NCBI GenBank assembly: GCA_022578965.1
Contig: MU400973.1
Location: 1-17,276, forward strand
Source of the DNA: Xylaria sp. FL1777
Lineage: Eukaryota > Ascomycota > Sordariomycetes > Xylariales > Xylariaceae
Length of the DNA: 17,276 nucleotides
Reading direction: 5' to 3'
The translations under genes and the position numbers were made by a program. Below, piece by piece: positions 1 to 10,544 of the stretch. Positions within the stretch are counted from its first letter, which is position 1. Each line of letters starts with the position of its first letter. The notes under the pieces are model-generated. The model did not search any database and was not told the DNA's origin. It saw only the letters and a list, made by a program, of their open reading frames with translations.

Positions 1-1264
1 TTTTAAATTAGCATTATTTTTAAAAGTGTTTTTTTTTTTTATAGTTATAACATTTAACTTTAAATATATCTTAAAGTTATTATTTTTAAACTTTATTAAT
101 TTGCTTAAATTTCTGTTTAATACTTTTTTAAGTAATTTTTTTTTTATTTTTTCTAGTTTTTTTAGTTTTAAAGTACTAATTAAATAATCATTAATTAATT
201 ATAATAGCTATATTAATATATGTATTAATTTTTGCTAGTTTATTTATTTTATATAATTTATTTTAAATTTAAGTTTTAAGTTTATTATAAAATAAATAAA
301 ATAATATAAGCTTAAGCAATTTTAAAATTGCTATTAATTGTTTAAACTTTATAGCATAATTTATTACTGCTTTTGTTTATTTTAAGCAATAAAGTGTTTT
401 TTTTATATATTTTGCTTTTTAAATATTTTTAAACAATGCTTTTATTTAATTTGTAAACTTAATATAATTCTTAAAAACATTTTTTGTTTTTAGCTTAAAG
501 TTAGTTAACTTATTAGCTTTTAAAAAATTCTTTAAAATAAATTAAAACTATTTTAGTACTTTTTTTAACAGAAATTATAAAGTAATTATTACTTTTTAGT
601 CTTTTTTTATAATAGTAATAAAATATTATTTTAAATAAAATTTAGCATAAATTAAAAAAGCTTTTATATTTATAAATTTATTATAAAGCTTTAAAGCAAT
701 AAGTTTAAAACTTTTAATATTTAGCATTTTTAATATTATAAATAATCTTAATAATAAAAGCAGTAATAATAATAAAAAGTTAAGTTTTTTATTTTAAGTT
801 ATTACTTTAAATATAACAATAATAAAAATAAGCGTTAAGTTTTCTTTACTATTACTGCTTAACTTCTTTTTTTTTATTACTGCTTTTCCTTTAATAAAAG
901 TAACTAGTAAAAGTGCTAAAGTTTATTGTTTTAATATATTATTAGTTTTAAAAGTCTTTAAAATCTTTAAACTTAATTTTTAACTTTTTGTTTTTAGTAA
1001 TATAACTTAGATTTAGTTTATTAGTTATTAAGTAAGGTTTACTTATATAATGCTATTTAGCATTTTTGTTTTTTAAATATTCTTTTAGTATACTTTTGAA
1101 AGTTTATTTTATAAATTGTTTATTATTTAACTTTTTAGATTAATAAGACCTTTTTTAAATTTTTTACACTTAATTATAACTTTATAAGTTTAAGCTTAAT
1201 TATTAAATAATTAAGATCATTAAAATTAGCGTAGTAACTTTAATTTACTAAGTAAGTTACATTT
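1..1264. other. Unassigned T-rich degraded sequence
   Basis: This stretch is strongly T-rich on the plus strand, with almost all remaining C in GC or AC context. I translated parts of it on the minus strand, because T-rich blocks elsewhere in the window are antisense to transposon coding sequence, and recognised no domain with confidence. The skew flips abruptly to A-rich at about 1265, so this is probably a separate element or the antisense part of one. No gene, RNA or clear repeat is supported here. Confidence 0.5.
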
Positions 1265-2880
1265 TATTTACGGAGTGCAAATATAACAAAAAATAAAAAA
1301 ATAGTATTAAACAACTTATTTATTAAAAATATAACTAACGTGCTACTAAAACCTATTAGCAATATAATTATAAAGCAATAATGTTTTAACAAAAAACGCA
1401 AAACTAATAAACTTTTTAATATATAAAAAATAGTTAATAAAATTATAAAACTAGTACTATAGCTACTAATAAAAAAAAAAATAGCAAAAGAAATTTTTTT
1501 TTAAAAAAACATAAAAAAAGCATAAATAATATATATATTAAAAAAAGCCCAAAAAAGCTAGCAAAACATAAAACTTAATAATAAAAATAACCTTAATATA
1601 TTTATAACTTATTATAACTTAAATACTACTATAAAAGCTAACTAAAAAAGCGTTAAAAATACTATTTAAAACCTTTTTTAATAAACTTTATTAAATGTAA
1701 ACATATTAAAATTTTAAGTATAAATTATAGCTTTATAGCTAGCTTATAATAATAAAGCAGTACTATTTAAGCAAAACAAAAAAGTACTAATTAAAGTTAA
1801 AAAATAAGCTAATAACTTTAAAAACAAAATATTAGCTAATATTATTAAAGTAATAAATATAGCGTTTATAAATAGCAACATAATTGCTATTAAAAAGCTA
1901 TATAATAAAAATATAGTAATTACTTTTAAAAAAGCAGTGCTTAAAAAAGCTAAAAAAAAAAAATAAATTATAAAAGCTTTTAAAAAAAAGTTAAAAATAT
2001 AACAAAAAAAAGCAGCATTAATAATAAAAAGTATTTTAGTAAAACAAATTAAAGTAATATATTTAAATAAGAACTTATTATAGTTATTACGTAATAAATA
2101 CTTTAAAGTTATAAAATGTAAAAAAATGCTATTTAAAAATATAAAAGCTAAATTTGCGTTAATATTATTATATATAAGCAATATTATAGCAGCTAAAATA
2201 ATATGCAAAAATAGCTTTTTATAAAAAGCTTAACTATTTAACTATAAACTTTTTATTATAAAGCTTAAAATTATGTAGTGCTTTAATTATTATAAATATA
2301 GTTATATAACTAAATATTATTATAAAAACTTAAAGTATAACTATTGCTTAGCTTTAAAGCATTAAAAAAATAAAAAAAGCTGCTTAATAAAAATGCAAAA
2401 AGTAAAGCAAAAATACATAAACTATAAAAAAGCATATATAGTATAAAATAAAGCTTGCTAAAAAAAGGTCAAACAAAAAAACAAAGCAAAAGCAGCATAT
2501 ATATTATAACTTAAAAGCTTTTAAAGTGCTAAAAAAGCAGCAATAATAAACAAAAAAATAAATAAAAGTAGTTTAAAAATATTAATAGCATTAGTATTTA
2601 TAAAGGTAAATAAAAAAGAATTACTAGCAAAAAAACAATAAACTAGCAATGCAAGCAAAAACTTATTTTTATTAATTTAATAATATATAATATTACTTTT
2701 TAAAATATTATAAAATTTAAAAGCAATATAATATATACATTCTAAAATAATAGCTTTAATTATATAGCAGTTTAAAAGCTAATAATTAATAAATATAGCA
2801 ATATATATTGCTTTAGTAATAATAGCTATTAAGTTATTTAGTTAAAAAATAAAGCTATATTATATATAAACAAAAAAATT
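1265..2880 (+). other. Probable ORF1 and ORF2 start region of LINE, no domain seen
   Basis: This is the A-rich stretch upstream of the first legible endonuclease motif. By position it should carry the LINE 5' end, ORF1 and the beginning of ORF2. Plus-frame-1 translation of the part after 2281 is lysine/asparagine-rich and full of stops, with nothing I can align from memory. A 154-codon minus-strand reading frame at 1744-2208 is only the hydrophobic antisense of A-rich sequence and is not annotated as a gene. Confidence 0.35.
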
Positions 2881-5800
2881 GCAATAAAAACGCTAATAAA
2901 AAACATAAATAAAAACTAAACAAAAGTTATAATAAGCAATAATAATTTAGTAATATTTTTATAGTTAATATACTTGCTAAATTAAAAAAAAACAGTTTAA
3001 CGTAGTTTAATTTAAAAAATATATAAAGCAAACAAGCTAAAAAAACATTATATATTTATAAGCAACTTTAACTTTTATTACTTACTATAAAACTTAAAAA
3101 GCAAAAAAAGCTAAAAAGCAAATAAACTACTTAAGTTTACTATATAATAAAATTTTATACTAGCTATTTTTTAAAAAAAAGTAACTAAAATAAAGCATAA
3201 ATAAAAAAACTTAATAATAAATTTAATATAAATGTTTAATAATTTAGTTATTATTTATTAAAAGAACTTAAAATAGCTAAGTTTTAATTATAAAGCATTA
3301 AAAGTTATAATTAATTTAAAAGTAGCTTTGCAAAAATACTTAAAAAAAGCAAAAAAATAAAACTAGCTTAAATTAAACAAAAATAAAGCAGCTATAAAAG
3401 CAAAAGCTATTATTATAAAAGTATATATGCTGCATATATTTAGCAAGCTAAATAATGCTTTTAACTTTTTAATTTAACAATTAATAAAAATAGTAAATAA
3501 AATAACGCTTAAAAAAACTATAAAAAAAAAATACTAAGTATTACTTTAGTAGTTTTTAAAAGTAGTTAAAATAAAAAAAAAAGCAAAACAAGCGTACTGC
3601 AAGTTTTAAAGTAAAAAAACTAAAGCAATATAGCAAGCTTTTAAAAAAAAAAAAAAAAGCCTTTAGCAATAAAATAAAAAAAACGCAGAAATATAGCTAA
3701 AAATAAGCATTTATAAAAATATTTCAAAATTTTAAGTTATTATAAAGCTTAGCTAAATAAGCAAAGTTTATTTATAAGCTAGCTTTAAAAGTTATTATAA
3801 TTTTACTGCTAAAACAAACAAAAAATAAACTGCTTTTTATTAATACTTTTAAAAAAAAAACAGCTTTACTAATAAAATGCTTTTTTTTTATATTATTAAT
3901 AAACTTGTTTAATATATTTAAAAAAGATTTAACTTATAATAGCTATTAAAAGTTTATAGTTAATATTAATACAAAAAAAAAAACATAATATTATTAATAT
4001 AAAAGTTAGCGCTATAAAAAGCGCTAAAAAATAACTTGCTACTTAATAGCTTTTTTAAAGCTTATAAACTTGCTTTAGCAAAAAAAATAATAATATTATA
4101 TATTGCTACTTTTTTATTAAAGTATTACTTAGTATAATTTAAGCAAGTAAAAATAATAATTATATTTAAACCTAAAAAGTTAAAAAAAATTAAAAAAATA
4201 GCTAAAAAATAGCGCTTTATTGCGCTTATTTATATAATAAAAAAAGTGCTAAAAAAAGAGCTATATTACTACATAGCAAAAATAATTAAGCAAGGAAATC
4301 TTTTGCTAAATAATTAAATAAATAATAAATAAAACAAATTAATAAATAAAGCTATTAAACTAGTATTAAAAATAATAAAAAAAATAGTTAGCAAAAAAAG
4401 CATAGCGTTTTTACTGCAGTTAAACATTATAAAAGCTTTTAATACTATTAATAAAGAAAAAATAATATATATTTTGCAACAAAAAAGCTTTTTTTTTTAA
4501 ATAGTTATATAAGTAGATTTTTTTATATTAAACTATATAATACATTTTTGCTTTAATAAAGCAGTATTTTAACTAATAGCATTAAAAGCTAAAGTTTTTT
4601 AAAAGTTTTTGCTTTTATTTCTTTTTTTCTTTTTATATATTTTAACATTTTATAACAATTTTGCTATATATTAAAAGCTAATAGTAGTTAGTTTTGCTAA
4701 TAATATTAACTTTATTATAGCAAACCTAAATATAAAGCAAAACTATAAAGCTTTAAAAGTAATATAAAAAACATATAAAAGCTAAACAAAATAACTTAAA
4801 ATAAAGTTTATATTGCAAAAAAGCAAATTAATACATTTGTTTAGTAGTAAAATAATGCTTATGCAAGTAATATACCTTTTTAATGCAATAGTATACTTAA
4901 AAAATAACGCAAGGTTTTTAAAAGTATAGTTTAATAAAAATATAAAATAAAAAAAATATTTAGTAAAGCTTAAAAAAAAACTAAGCATTTAGTTATACGT
5001 AATAACTAAACTATAAAACTTTGCATAAAATAATAGCATAATAAAAGCAAAGCAAATATATATTATAATAATATAAAATATTTTAGCTTATAGCATAATA
5101 ACTTAATATAAAAACTTTAAAAAAAATAAAGCAAAAAGTATTATTAATTTACTAGTAGTAATTTAAAATAAGTGCTTTAAACGTATAACTAAAGCTTTTA
5201 AAGCAATTAAAACAAAGGATTTAAAAACTAAAATAAAGATTTTTTTTATTAATTTATATTTTAGTAATAAAACAACAGTTTATAAATATTACATAAAAAG
5301 CTTAGTAGCTAAAAAATTAATTTAAAAAGCAACAAAAAAAATTAAAACTTTTATTTAAAATATAAAAGCTTAAAAAGCTAAAAACTAAACAAAAAGCAAG
5401 CTTATAAGCAATAATAAAAGTATAGCTAAAAAAGATCTAACATTAGCTTTAAATTTTTAGCAAAAAAAATAGTTAAAAAAAAAAAAACTTAAAATTGCAC
5501 TAAAAAAAAAATAAATAAGCAAATAAAGCTAAACTAAAACAAGCAGTAGTTATTTAATAATAGTTAAGCAAAAGCTTAGCAAAAATAAAGCTTTTAAAAA
5601 GTATAACAAATTATTAAAGCATAAAATAATTATAATAATGCAAATGTGTACTAAAAAAATAAAGCTAAAGGCGTTTTTGCATAAAAAGAAAGTTTTAAGC
5701 TTTTTTATGCTTTTTTGCTAATACGCAAAAAAAAAAGAAACCTTTTAGCATATAGTTTTACGTTATAACTTGCTAAAAAACAAAAAAAAGCAGCTATAAA

Positions 5801-5988
5801 AAAGCTTTATAGCTAAGCTGCTATAAATTAATAAAAACTTATAATTAGCTATAAAAAAGCTTAAAGCTGCAAATAATATTATAAAGTAGCTACTTATTAC
5901 TAATAAAATAGCAATATATAATAAAGCAGTTAAAATAAAAAAAAATAAAAAAAAAAGAAAAAAAGCAAAAAATAAGAAAAAAACTAGT
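2881..5988 (+). pseudogene. LINE ORF2 remnant: endonuclease, reverse transcriptase, C-terminal knuckle
   Basis: ORF2 of a Tad1-like non-LTR retrotransposon. In life it would nick target DNA and reverse-transcribe the element's RNA. All landmarks lie in one frame (codons starting at positions 1 mod 3). Endonuclease: ISNFNFYYLL plus stop at 3058-3090 corresponds to the family's GDFN-HHPLW box; SFNYKAL at 3280-3300 corresponds to GSDHxAL. Reverse transcriptase: FKPKK near 4165 (KPGK); AKK-stop-RFIAL at 4201 (W/YRPIAL); LQLNIIKAFNTIN at 4414-4452 (LDIxGAFD); AKVF-stop-KFLLLF at 4588-4620 (AGVPQGSPLSP); FANN at 4693-4704 (FADD catalytic box, both Asp changed to Asn). After these come QKSKLIHLF at 4816-4842 and ARFLKV-stop at 4909-4929. 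A C-x-C-x8-H-x4-C pattern (second and last Cys now Tyr) runs from 5716 to 5766. The likely end is the tag/taa pair at 5986-5991. Nearly every departure is C-to-T or G-to-A, and frame is kept, so decay was by point mutation rather than indels. The start codon is not identifiable. Confidence 0.9.
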
Positions 5989-6060
5989 AAAAAAAATAAA
6001 AGCGCTTTTTTAAAGGTTTTAAAAAACAAAAAAAAAGCTTTTATGCGCTTTTTAAAAAAG

Positions 6061-6344
6061 CAAAAGGTTTAAAAGCTTTAAAAAAAAATTTTCTGCCTTT
6101 TAACCATTACTTTTCGTTTAGCAAGCTAGTTAATAAAAATTAGTTATTATAAAGTAAAAAAACTTTAAAGTAGCAGCGTAAACATTATTGCATAAGGTTT
6201 TTATCTAGCTTTTTGTATAGTTTTACCTATAAGTACACAAGTAAAAAAACCGCGCTATAAAGTAGCACAGCAGGTTATTAATAATTATTTAACTTTTTAT
6301 ACTAATATTTGTTTTTATATATTAAGTCCTATTAATTAAAAAGT
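6061..6344. other. LINE 3' flank or 3' UTR, slightly GC-richer
   Basis: Between the end of LINE ORF2 and the first copy of the dispersed repeat lies about 280 bases with more G and C than its surroundings, for example the accgcgctataa string near 6249 and several CC, GG and TC dinucleotides. It could be the LINE 3' UTR. No ORF, hairpin terminator or RNA gene was recognised. Confidence 0.35.
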
Positions 6345-6610
6345 TATTAAAGTATAATAAACCTGTTATATATTAATATAATAGGTTTGCTTTTAAGGTT
6401 TTAATTTGCAAGTAATAATAAGATCTTTAGTAATAGTTTATTAAGGAAGTTTTTAAAATACTTTTATTACTATGCATTAATAAAGGTCTTAAAGGATTAA
6501 AAGTAATAAATATATTAATGCTTAGCAGTTATAAAAAATTAATAGCTAAAAAACTAAAACTAAGTAAATAACTAAATATAAAAAGTACATAATTATATAA
6601 ATAAAAAAAA
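6345..6610 (+). repeat. Dispersed repeat R, copy 1
   Basis: First of two direct copies of a repeat of about 265 bp (partner 11522-11787, offset 5175 bases near the start). Core identity is about 90% by hand alignment. About twenty differences are C/T or G/A transitions, with one T/A change and a one-base indel. Near the start it has an inverted repeat: aaacctgttata at 6359-6370, a six-base loop, and tataataggttt at 6377-6388, with one C-to-T mismatch. The spacing and orientation would fit two LTRs of a retrotransposon of about 5.4 kb, but I see no clear TG...CA ends, primer-binding site or target-site duplication. It could equally be two independent insertions of a short element. Confidence 0.8.
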
Positions 6611-9600
6611 GATAAAAAAAGTAAGCAATTAATATACCGGCATAAAGAATTGCTACATTAGCATAACTTTACACAAGCATAACTTTTTCCGGCAATTTTA
6701 TTAGCTAAAATTAAAGCTTGCTAAAAGTAACTTCTAGCTTTATTTATTTTACTATATTTACTTTTTTAGCTAATTAAGTTAACATATTTCTATTTTATGT
6801 AAAGATTATTTTTTTTTATTTTTTTAATGCATTATATAACATTTAAAATAAAATACCATTAAATAGTAAAACTTTTTAATAGTATAATTAATTTAAGCAT
6901 ATATTAAAAAATTAAATATAAAGCAACTATATTGCTGCATTATTTATAGTTACTTTAATTTTTATTAATTTTTTTGCTTTTAAATATTAAGCTATAATTA
7001 TTGTTTTTTAAACTTACTACTTATTAACTTTTTAGCACTTAATGCAGTAGTTTAACTGTATGTTTAGCATTAAAAAAACAAAACGTTTTTATTTGTTTTA
7101 GCACTGCTATTTTGCATAAAAGTTTATTTTACTTTAGCTAAAAATAATTTATTTTAACTTTTTTATAGCTAACTTTACTTTTGCTTTATAAGTTAGCTTG
7201 CTATAAATACGTTAGCTTTAATTACAAAATGTAGTAATATGTTTTATGCTATATTTTTTAGCTAACTACAAAATAAATTAGCAACTTTTAAGTTATAAAT
7301 ATATTAATATAAATTTTTAGCTAAAAACTTGCATAATTACTAACGTACATAAATATTTAGCGTAATAAACAAAGTAAAAAAGCTTAGTTTTAAATAAACC
7401 TTGTAATAATAAAAAATTTCAAGCTTAATAAAAATTATGCAGTTATTTATGCAATATTTAATATTAATTAAAAATAAGTTTTGCTTGCTTAGCATAAATA
7501 TTTAAGTAATACTATATTGCTTTTTAAGTAGTATTAAACTTTTTAATAATATAACTATTTAAAGCTTGCTTAAATAATTTTTTATAGCTAATAAATAAAT
7601 ATGCTATAATAAAACTTTATTTTAAGCATAAGCTTAAGTAAAATTATGCTTTTAATTAGCTATTATTTTTTGCATTGCTTTTATAAAATAATATAAATTA
7701 TTTATACTATTTAAAAAGTAACTTTTTATATTATTATTGCTTGTTTTTGTTTTAAAAATAACTTAAATATTAAAGTTATAGTATTAGCAAATATAGCAAT
7801 ATATTTATTAAAATCTTAAAAGCATTTATGTTTTATAAAAATATCGTAATATTAAGCATTAGTTATTAAACTTTTAATAAAGCTTAGCTTATATTTGTTT
7901 ATATTTTATTTTAGTTTTAATAAATAGCACTTTTTTTTATATTAATAAAATACTTTAATAATTATAAAAAACTTTATTATTATTAAAGCACTTAGTATTA
8001 AGCAGTTATTTATTAATAAAAGTTAGCTTAACTTAGCTTTAAGTAAAAAGATTTACATTTTTGCTATTATTTTTAAAAAAGCTACTGCTTTTATTATAGC
8101 TGCTTATTTATTTTTGCTTAGCTTTTAGTACAACATTTAAATTAATATAGTAAATATAAAGTTATTGCTATATTAAAAAAAACTAGTTGTTTAATGCTGC
8201 TTTTATTAACTTATTATAATTAATAATAATAATTTTAAGCTTTTATATAAATGTTTTAGTTAAAATTTAACGAATATTTTTAGCAAAAAACTAAAAACCT
8301 TTTTGCTTTTTATTATTAATTAAGCTAAACGTTATATTAAAAACTATGCCTAAGCATGTTTAGCTAGTTATTTAAAATAAAAAAAGCTTAAAGCAGTTTA
8401 TATTATATGTATTATTAAAACTAATAACTTTGGAAAATTGCTTTTATATTTTTACATAATACAAAAATGTTTATATAAAGCTAATTAAGCAATTAAGTTT
8501 TTTATTATTTTATTTTATAATATATAGGATTTTTTACTTGTTAAAAAGCTTAATAAAAGCTATAGTTAAATTATAGCTATTTAGCTTTGTTTAATTCATA
8601 TAGCTTTAAATATTATATATATTTTTTTAAGTAAAAATGGACTTATTATATTATTTTTTAATTATACTTTAAACATTTTACGCTTAAATTTTTATATAAT
8701 AACTTGCTGCTATAACTATTTTTTTTACGAGCTTAATAAGCTTTTAATGCAAAAAATATGCAAACAAATTAAAACTTAAGCTATAGTTATATTTATAGTG
8801 CTTTGTATTGCTAAAAAAACGTAATAACTATATGCTTTTTTTTTAAGCTTTTATAATTATAAATTATTTATAACTTGTTTTTTGTAATTTTTATTCGTAA
8901 ATTTTATTACTTTAGGGTTTTTTAAGCTTGCTATATTTATTACATTAAATAAAAAAGCATATTTTTTGTTTTTTGTATAAATAGCTATTTTTTTTAATTA
9001 AATTAAAGCTATTAGATTTAGCAAAATAATTAATATGCTAAAACAATAAATTATTACTAAAAAATAGTTTACTTAGTAGAAGTAAATTTAGAATAAATTT
9101 TAGCAAAAAAAATAATTTTAGTAAGCTTAGCAGTAAAATATTTTAAAAGAAACAAAATACCTAAATTAAAAACAAATGTTAAAACAAAAGCACTAGTTAA
9201 TTTAAAAAAAAAGCATGTTTACAAAATAACCTTTTAAACAAATAAAATAACATTAACTAAAACAAACTTACTATTAACTATATATTATGAAAAAGTAAAT
9301 ATAAAAGTAATAATTTATATTTATTTAAATAAAGCAATAAAAAGTTAAATTGCTTATATTATTTTTATATTTGTTTATATAACTAAAGTAATTAAGTAAT
9401 AAGCTAATAATTTTAACTAATTATCCTGCAAATAATACTAAAAGCAGTTTTAAATTTAGCTTAACTAGCAATTAAAAAGCTTAGGCTTAAGAAAAATCAA
9501 AATAATTAAGCAGCTTTAAAAAAGGAATTAAGGTTAGCTTTTAGCTTAAAAATTAGCGTTTATACAAGCTAAAAAAAGCTAATACTATTAGCGTTAGTTT

Positions 9601-10100
9601 AATTTAAATAAATTCCGTTATTATTTTATATTTTTTATAATAACTTGCAAAAGTTTTATATTTTATAAAAGCAAAAAATAATTAAAAAGATTTAAAAGTA
9701 AGCAGCAAAAATATTTTTAAAAGCATTAGCATTATTAACGCTATAAAAAATAAATATATTAAAACAGCTATTATTAATAAAAGCAAACAAGCTTAAAAAA
9801 GGGTTATTATTGCTAAAGAAATACAAGCAGTATAACTAAACAAAAGAGTTAAAAATTATATTTTAGCTAAAGTAGCTTAATAACTTTAAAACGCAATTAG
9901 TTTGCTAGCGTTTTTAACAATAACAAAAATTATTAAAAATAAAAGCGCAAGCATAGCTATATTTAAATCGTAAAGCTATTATAACACGTAATAAAACATT
10001 AAACGTTAAAGTTTTTTTAATAGTGTAACAAATATAATACAATAGTATAACAGCTGTATAAAATAGCATAAAAAAGCAGTACTTAAGTCTACTAACAATT
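6611..10100. other. Long unassigned degraded block, skew flips near 9000
   Basis: About 3.5 kb between the first repeat copy and the tandem-repeat block. It is mostly T-rich up to about 8990 and A-rich from about 9000 to 10100, suggesting at least two fragments of opposite coding polarity. I tried several translations on both strands and found no domain I would defend. A stretch near 9180-9220 reading TKALVNLKKKAC on the plus strand faintly resembles a retroviral-type protease active site (ALVDSGA) with Asp-to-Asn and Gly-to-Lys changes, but the spacing does not fit well. If the flanking R copies are LTRs, this would be the element's interior. Confidence 0.4.
6625..6710 (+). repeat. Inverted dispersed repeat, copy A
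   Basis: This 86-base segment just after repeat R copy 1 matches the reverse complement of 10105-10189. Shared blocks read gcaattaatatac, gcataaagaatt, tagcataac, gcataactttt and ttttattagc in the same order. Most differences are transitions, with a few transversions. Copy A keeps ccgg pairs at 6637-6640 and 6689-6692 that are changed in copy B. It may be the edge of an LTR or of a MITE-like element present in both orientations. Confidence 0.7.
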
Positions 10101-10104
10101 TTTT

Positions 10105-10189
10105 TTTAGGCTAATAAAAAGCCAAGAAAAGTTATGCCTATATAAGGTTATGCTAGTATAATAATTCTTTATGCTAGTATATTAATTGC
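10105..10189 (-). repeat. Inverted dispersed repeat, copy B
   Basis: Reverse-complement partner of 6625-6710. Within it the string ttatgc(c/t) occurs three times (10132, 10148, 10169), and 10146-10166 and 10167-10187 form two similar 21-base units. After position 10189 the similarity to the sequence next to copy A stops. Confidence 0.7.
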
Positions 10190-10209
10190 CAAAAAGTAAT
10201 AACCTTTTT

Positions 10210-10313
10210 TAAATTACTGCAAGTTTAATAAGCACTAAATTATTATAAGCTTAGTAAGCTTTAAATTATTGTAAGCTTAGTAAGCTTTAGATTACTATAA
10301 GCCTAGTAAGCTA
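10210..10313 (+). repeat. 26-bp tandem repeat, four units
   Basis: Four adjacent 26-base units start at 10210, 10236, 10262 and 10288. Units 2 and 3 differ at one base (an A/G transition); the first and fourth are more diverged. The core reads taagcttagtaagct. The repeat sits between the inverted repeat copy B and a palindrome/TATA-like block, a layout compatible with an LTR or enhancer-like array, but function is not shown. Confidence 0.85.
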
Positions 10314-10316
10314 AGT

Positions 10317-10333
10317 AAGTCATTATATGACTT
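10317..10333. repeat. Perfect 7-bp palindrome with 3-base loop
   Basis: The sequence aagtcat, tat, atgactt is a perfect inverted repeat directly after the 26-bp array. It could be a dimeric protein-binding site or a small hairpin. In such AT-rich sequence small palindromes are common, but this one retains G and C in both arms. Confidence 0.5.
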
Positions 10334-10365
10334 TAGCTTTAGTTAGCAAAAAAAGAGATACAAGG

Positions 10366-10375
10366 TATATATAAA
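10366..10375 (+). promoter_or_regulatory. TATA-box-like string, possible LTR promoter
   Basis: The decamer tatatataaa is flanked by GG on the left and GGC on the right (10364-10378), which stands out from the background. It follows the 26-bp array and the palindrome and precedes a slightly GC-richer stretch to about 10420 (ctacctttgtgc). This resembles the promoter part of an LTR, but TATA-like strings arise easily at this base composition and no transcript start can be seen. Candidate LTR ends (TGTAACA at 10024-10030 and GTAACA ending at 10421) lack a matching target-site duplication. Confidence 0.25.
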
Positions 10376-10544
10376 GGCATTAAGCTGCTTTAAAAGCTAC
10401 CTTTGTGCTAATTTTGTAACATTAAATTTATACTTTAACGTTTAGCGTAATATTTATACTTATATTTTTACTATATAACTTAGCTTAAACTTACTTTAAT
10501 TAGCTAATTAGCTTATTTAACTACTTTACTTTACTTTAATTTTT

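Larger units (their letters stand above)
1265..6300 (+). mobile_element. Degraded LINE (Tad1-like) retrotransposon
   Basis: An A-rich block on the plus strand that contains a recognisable non-LTR retrotransposon ORF2 (separate entry). The left limit is set where composition flips from T-rich to A-rich near 1265. The right limit is set where the A-rich reading ends and a slightly GC-richer tail, possibly the 3' UTR, gives way to the repeat at 6345. Both limits are inferred; no target-site duplication or 3' tail was identified. A length near 5 kb would be short to normal for a two-ORF fungal LINE. The part before about 2880 is where ORF1 (nucleic-acid-binding, gag-like) would lie, but I could not find a CCHC knuckle or any other ORF1 motif. 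The family assignment rests on the ORF2 motif order and the C-terminal knuckle typical of fungal Tad1-type ORF2 proteins. Confidence 0.7.

Noticed and set aside
361..440. Minus-strand string resembling a gypsy GQTER integrase motif near 380
   Set aside because: Neighbouring residues did not align in any frame, unlike the clear match at 13900, so it was judged coincidence.
1744..2208. 154-codon minus-strand ORF, highly hydrophobic
   Set aside because: It is antisense to the A-rich LINE block; its Leu/Ile/Phe richness follows directly from reading A-rich DNA backwards. No motif and no sensible start context.
4782..4988. 68-codon minus-strand ORF
   Set aside because: It overlaps the plus-strand LINE RT remnant, where motifs QKSKLIH and ARFL are read; it is a shadow of that frame.
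5763..6029. 88-codon minus-strand ORF rich in Phe and Leu
   Set aside because: It is antisense to the lysine-rich C-terminal tail of the LINE ORF2; composition alone explains it.
7770..7800. Minus-strand FANTITLI reading near 7783, resembling a LINE FADD box
   Set aside because: One Asp position would need a change that is not a transition, and no PQG box lies at the right distance upstream.
8690..8730. Plus-strand FLYNNLLL reading, resembling a copia YVDDLLL box
   Set aside because: Preceding residues do not match, no other RT motif is found nearby, and the block is T-rich, which suggests the opposite coding strand.
10090..10109. Yeast-like branch point tactaac followed by a T-run and tag, as in an intron 3' end
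   Set aside because: The end of this string belongs to the inverted dispersed repeat, there is no exon on either side, and such strings are expected by chance in AT-rich DNA.
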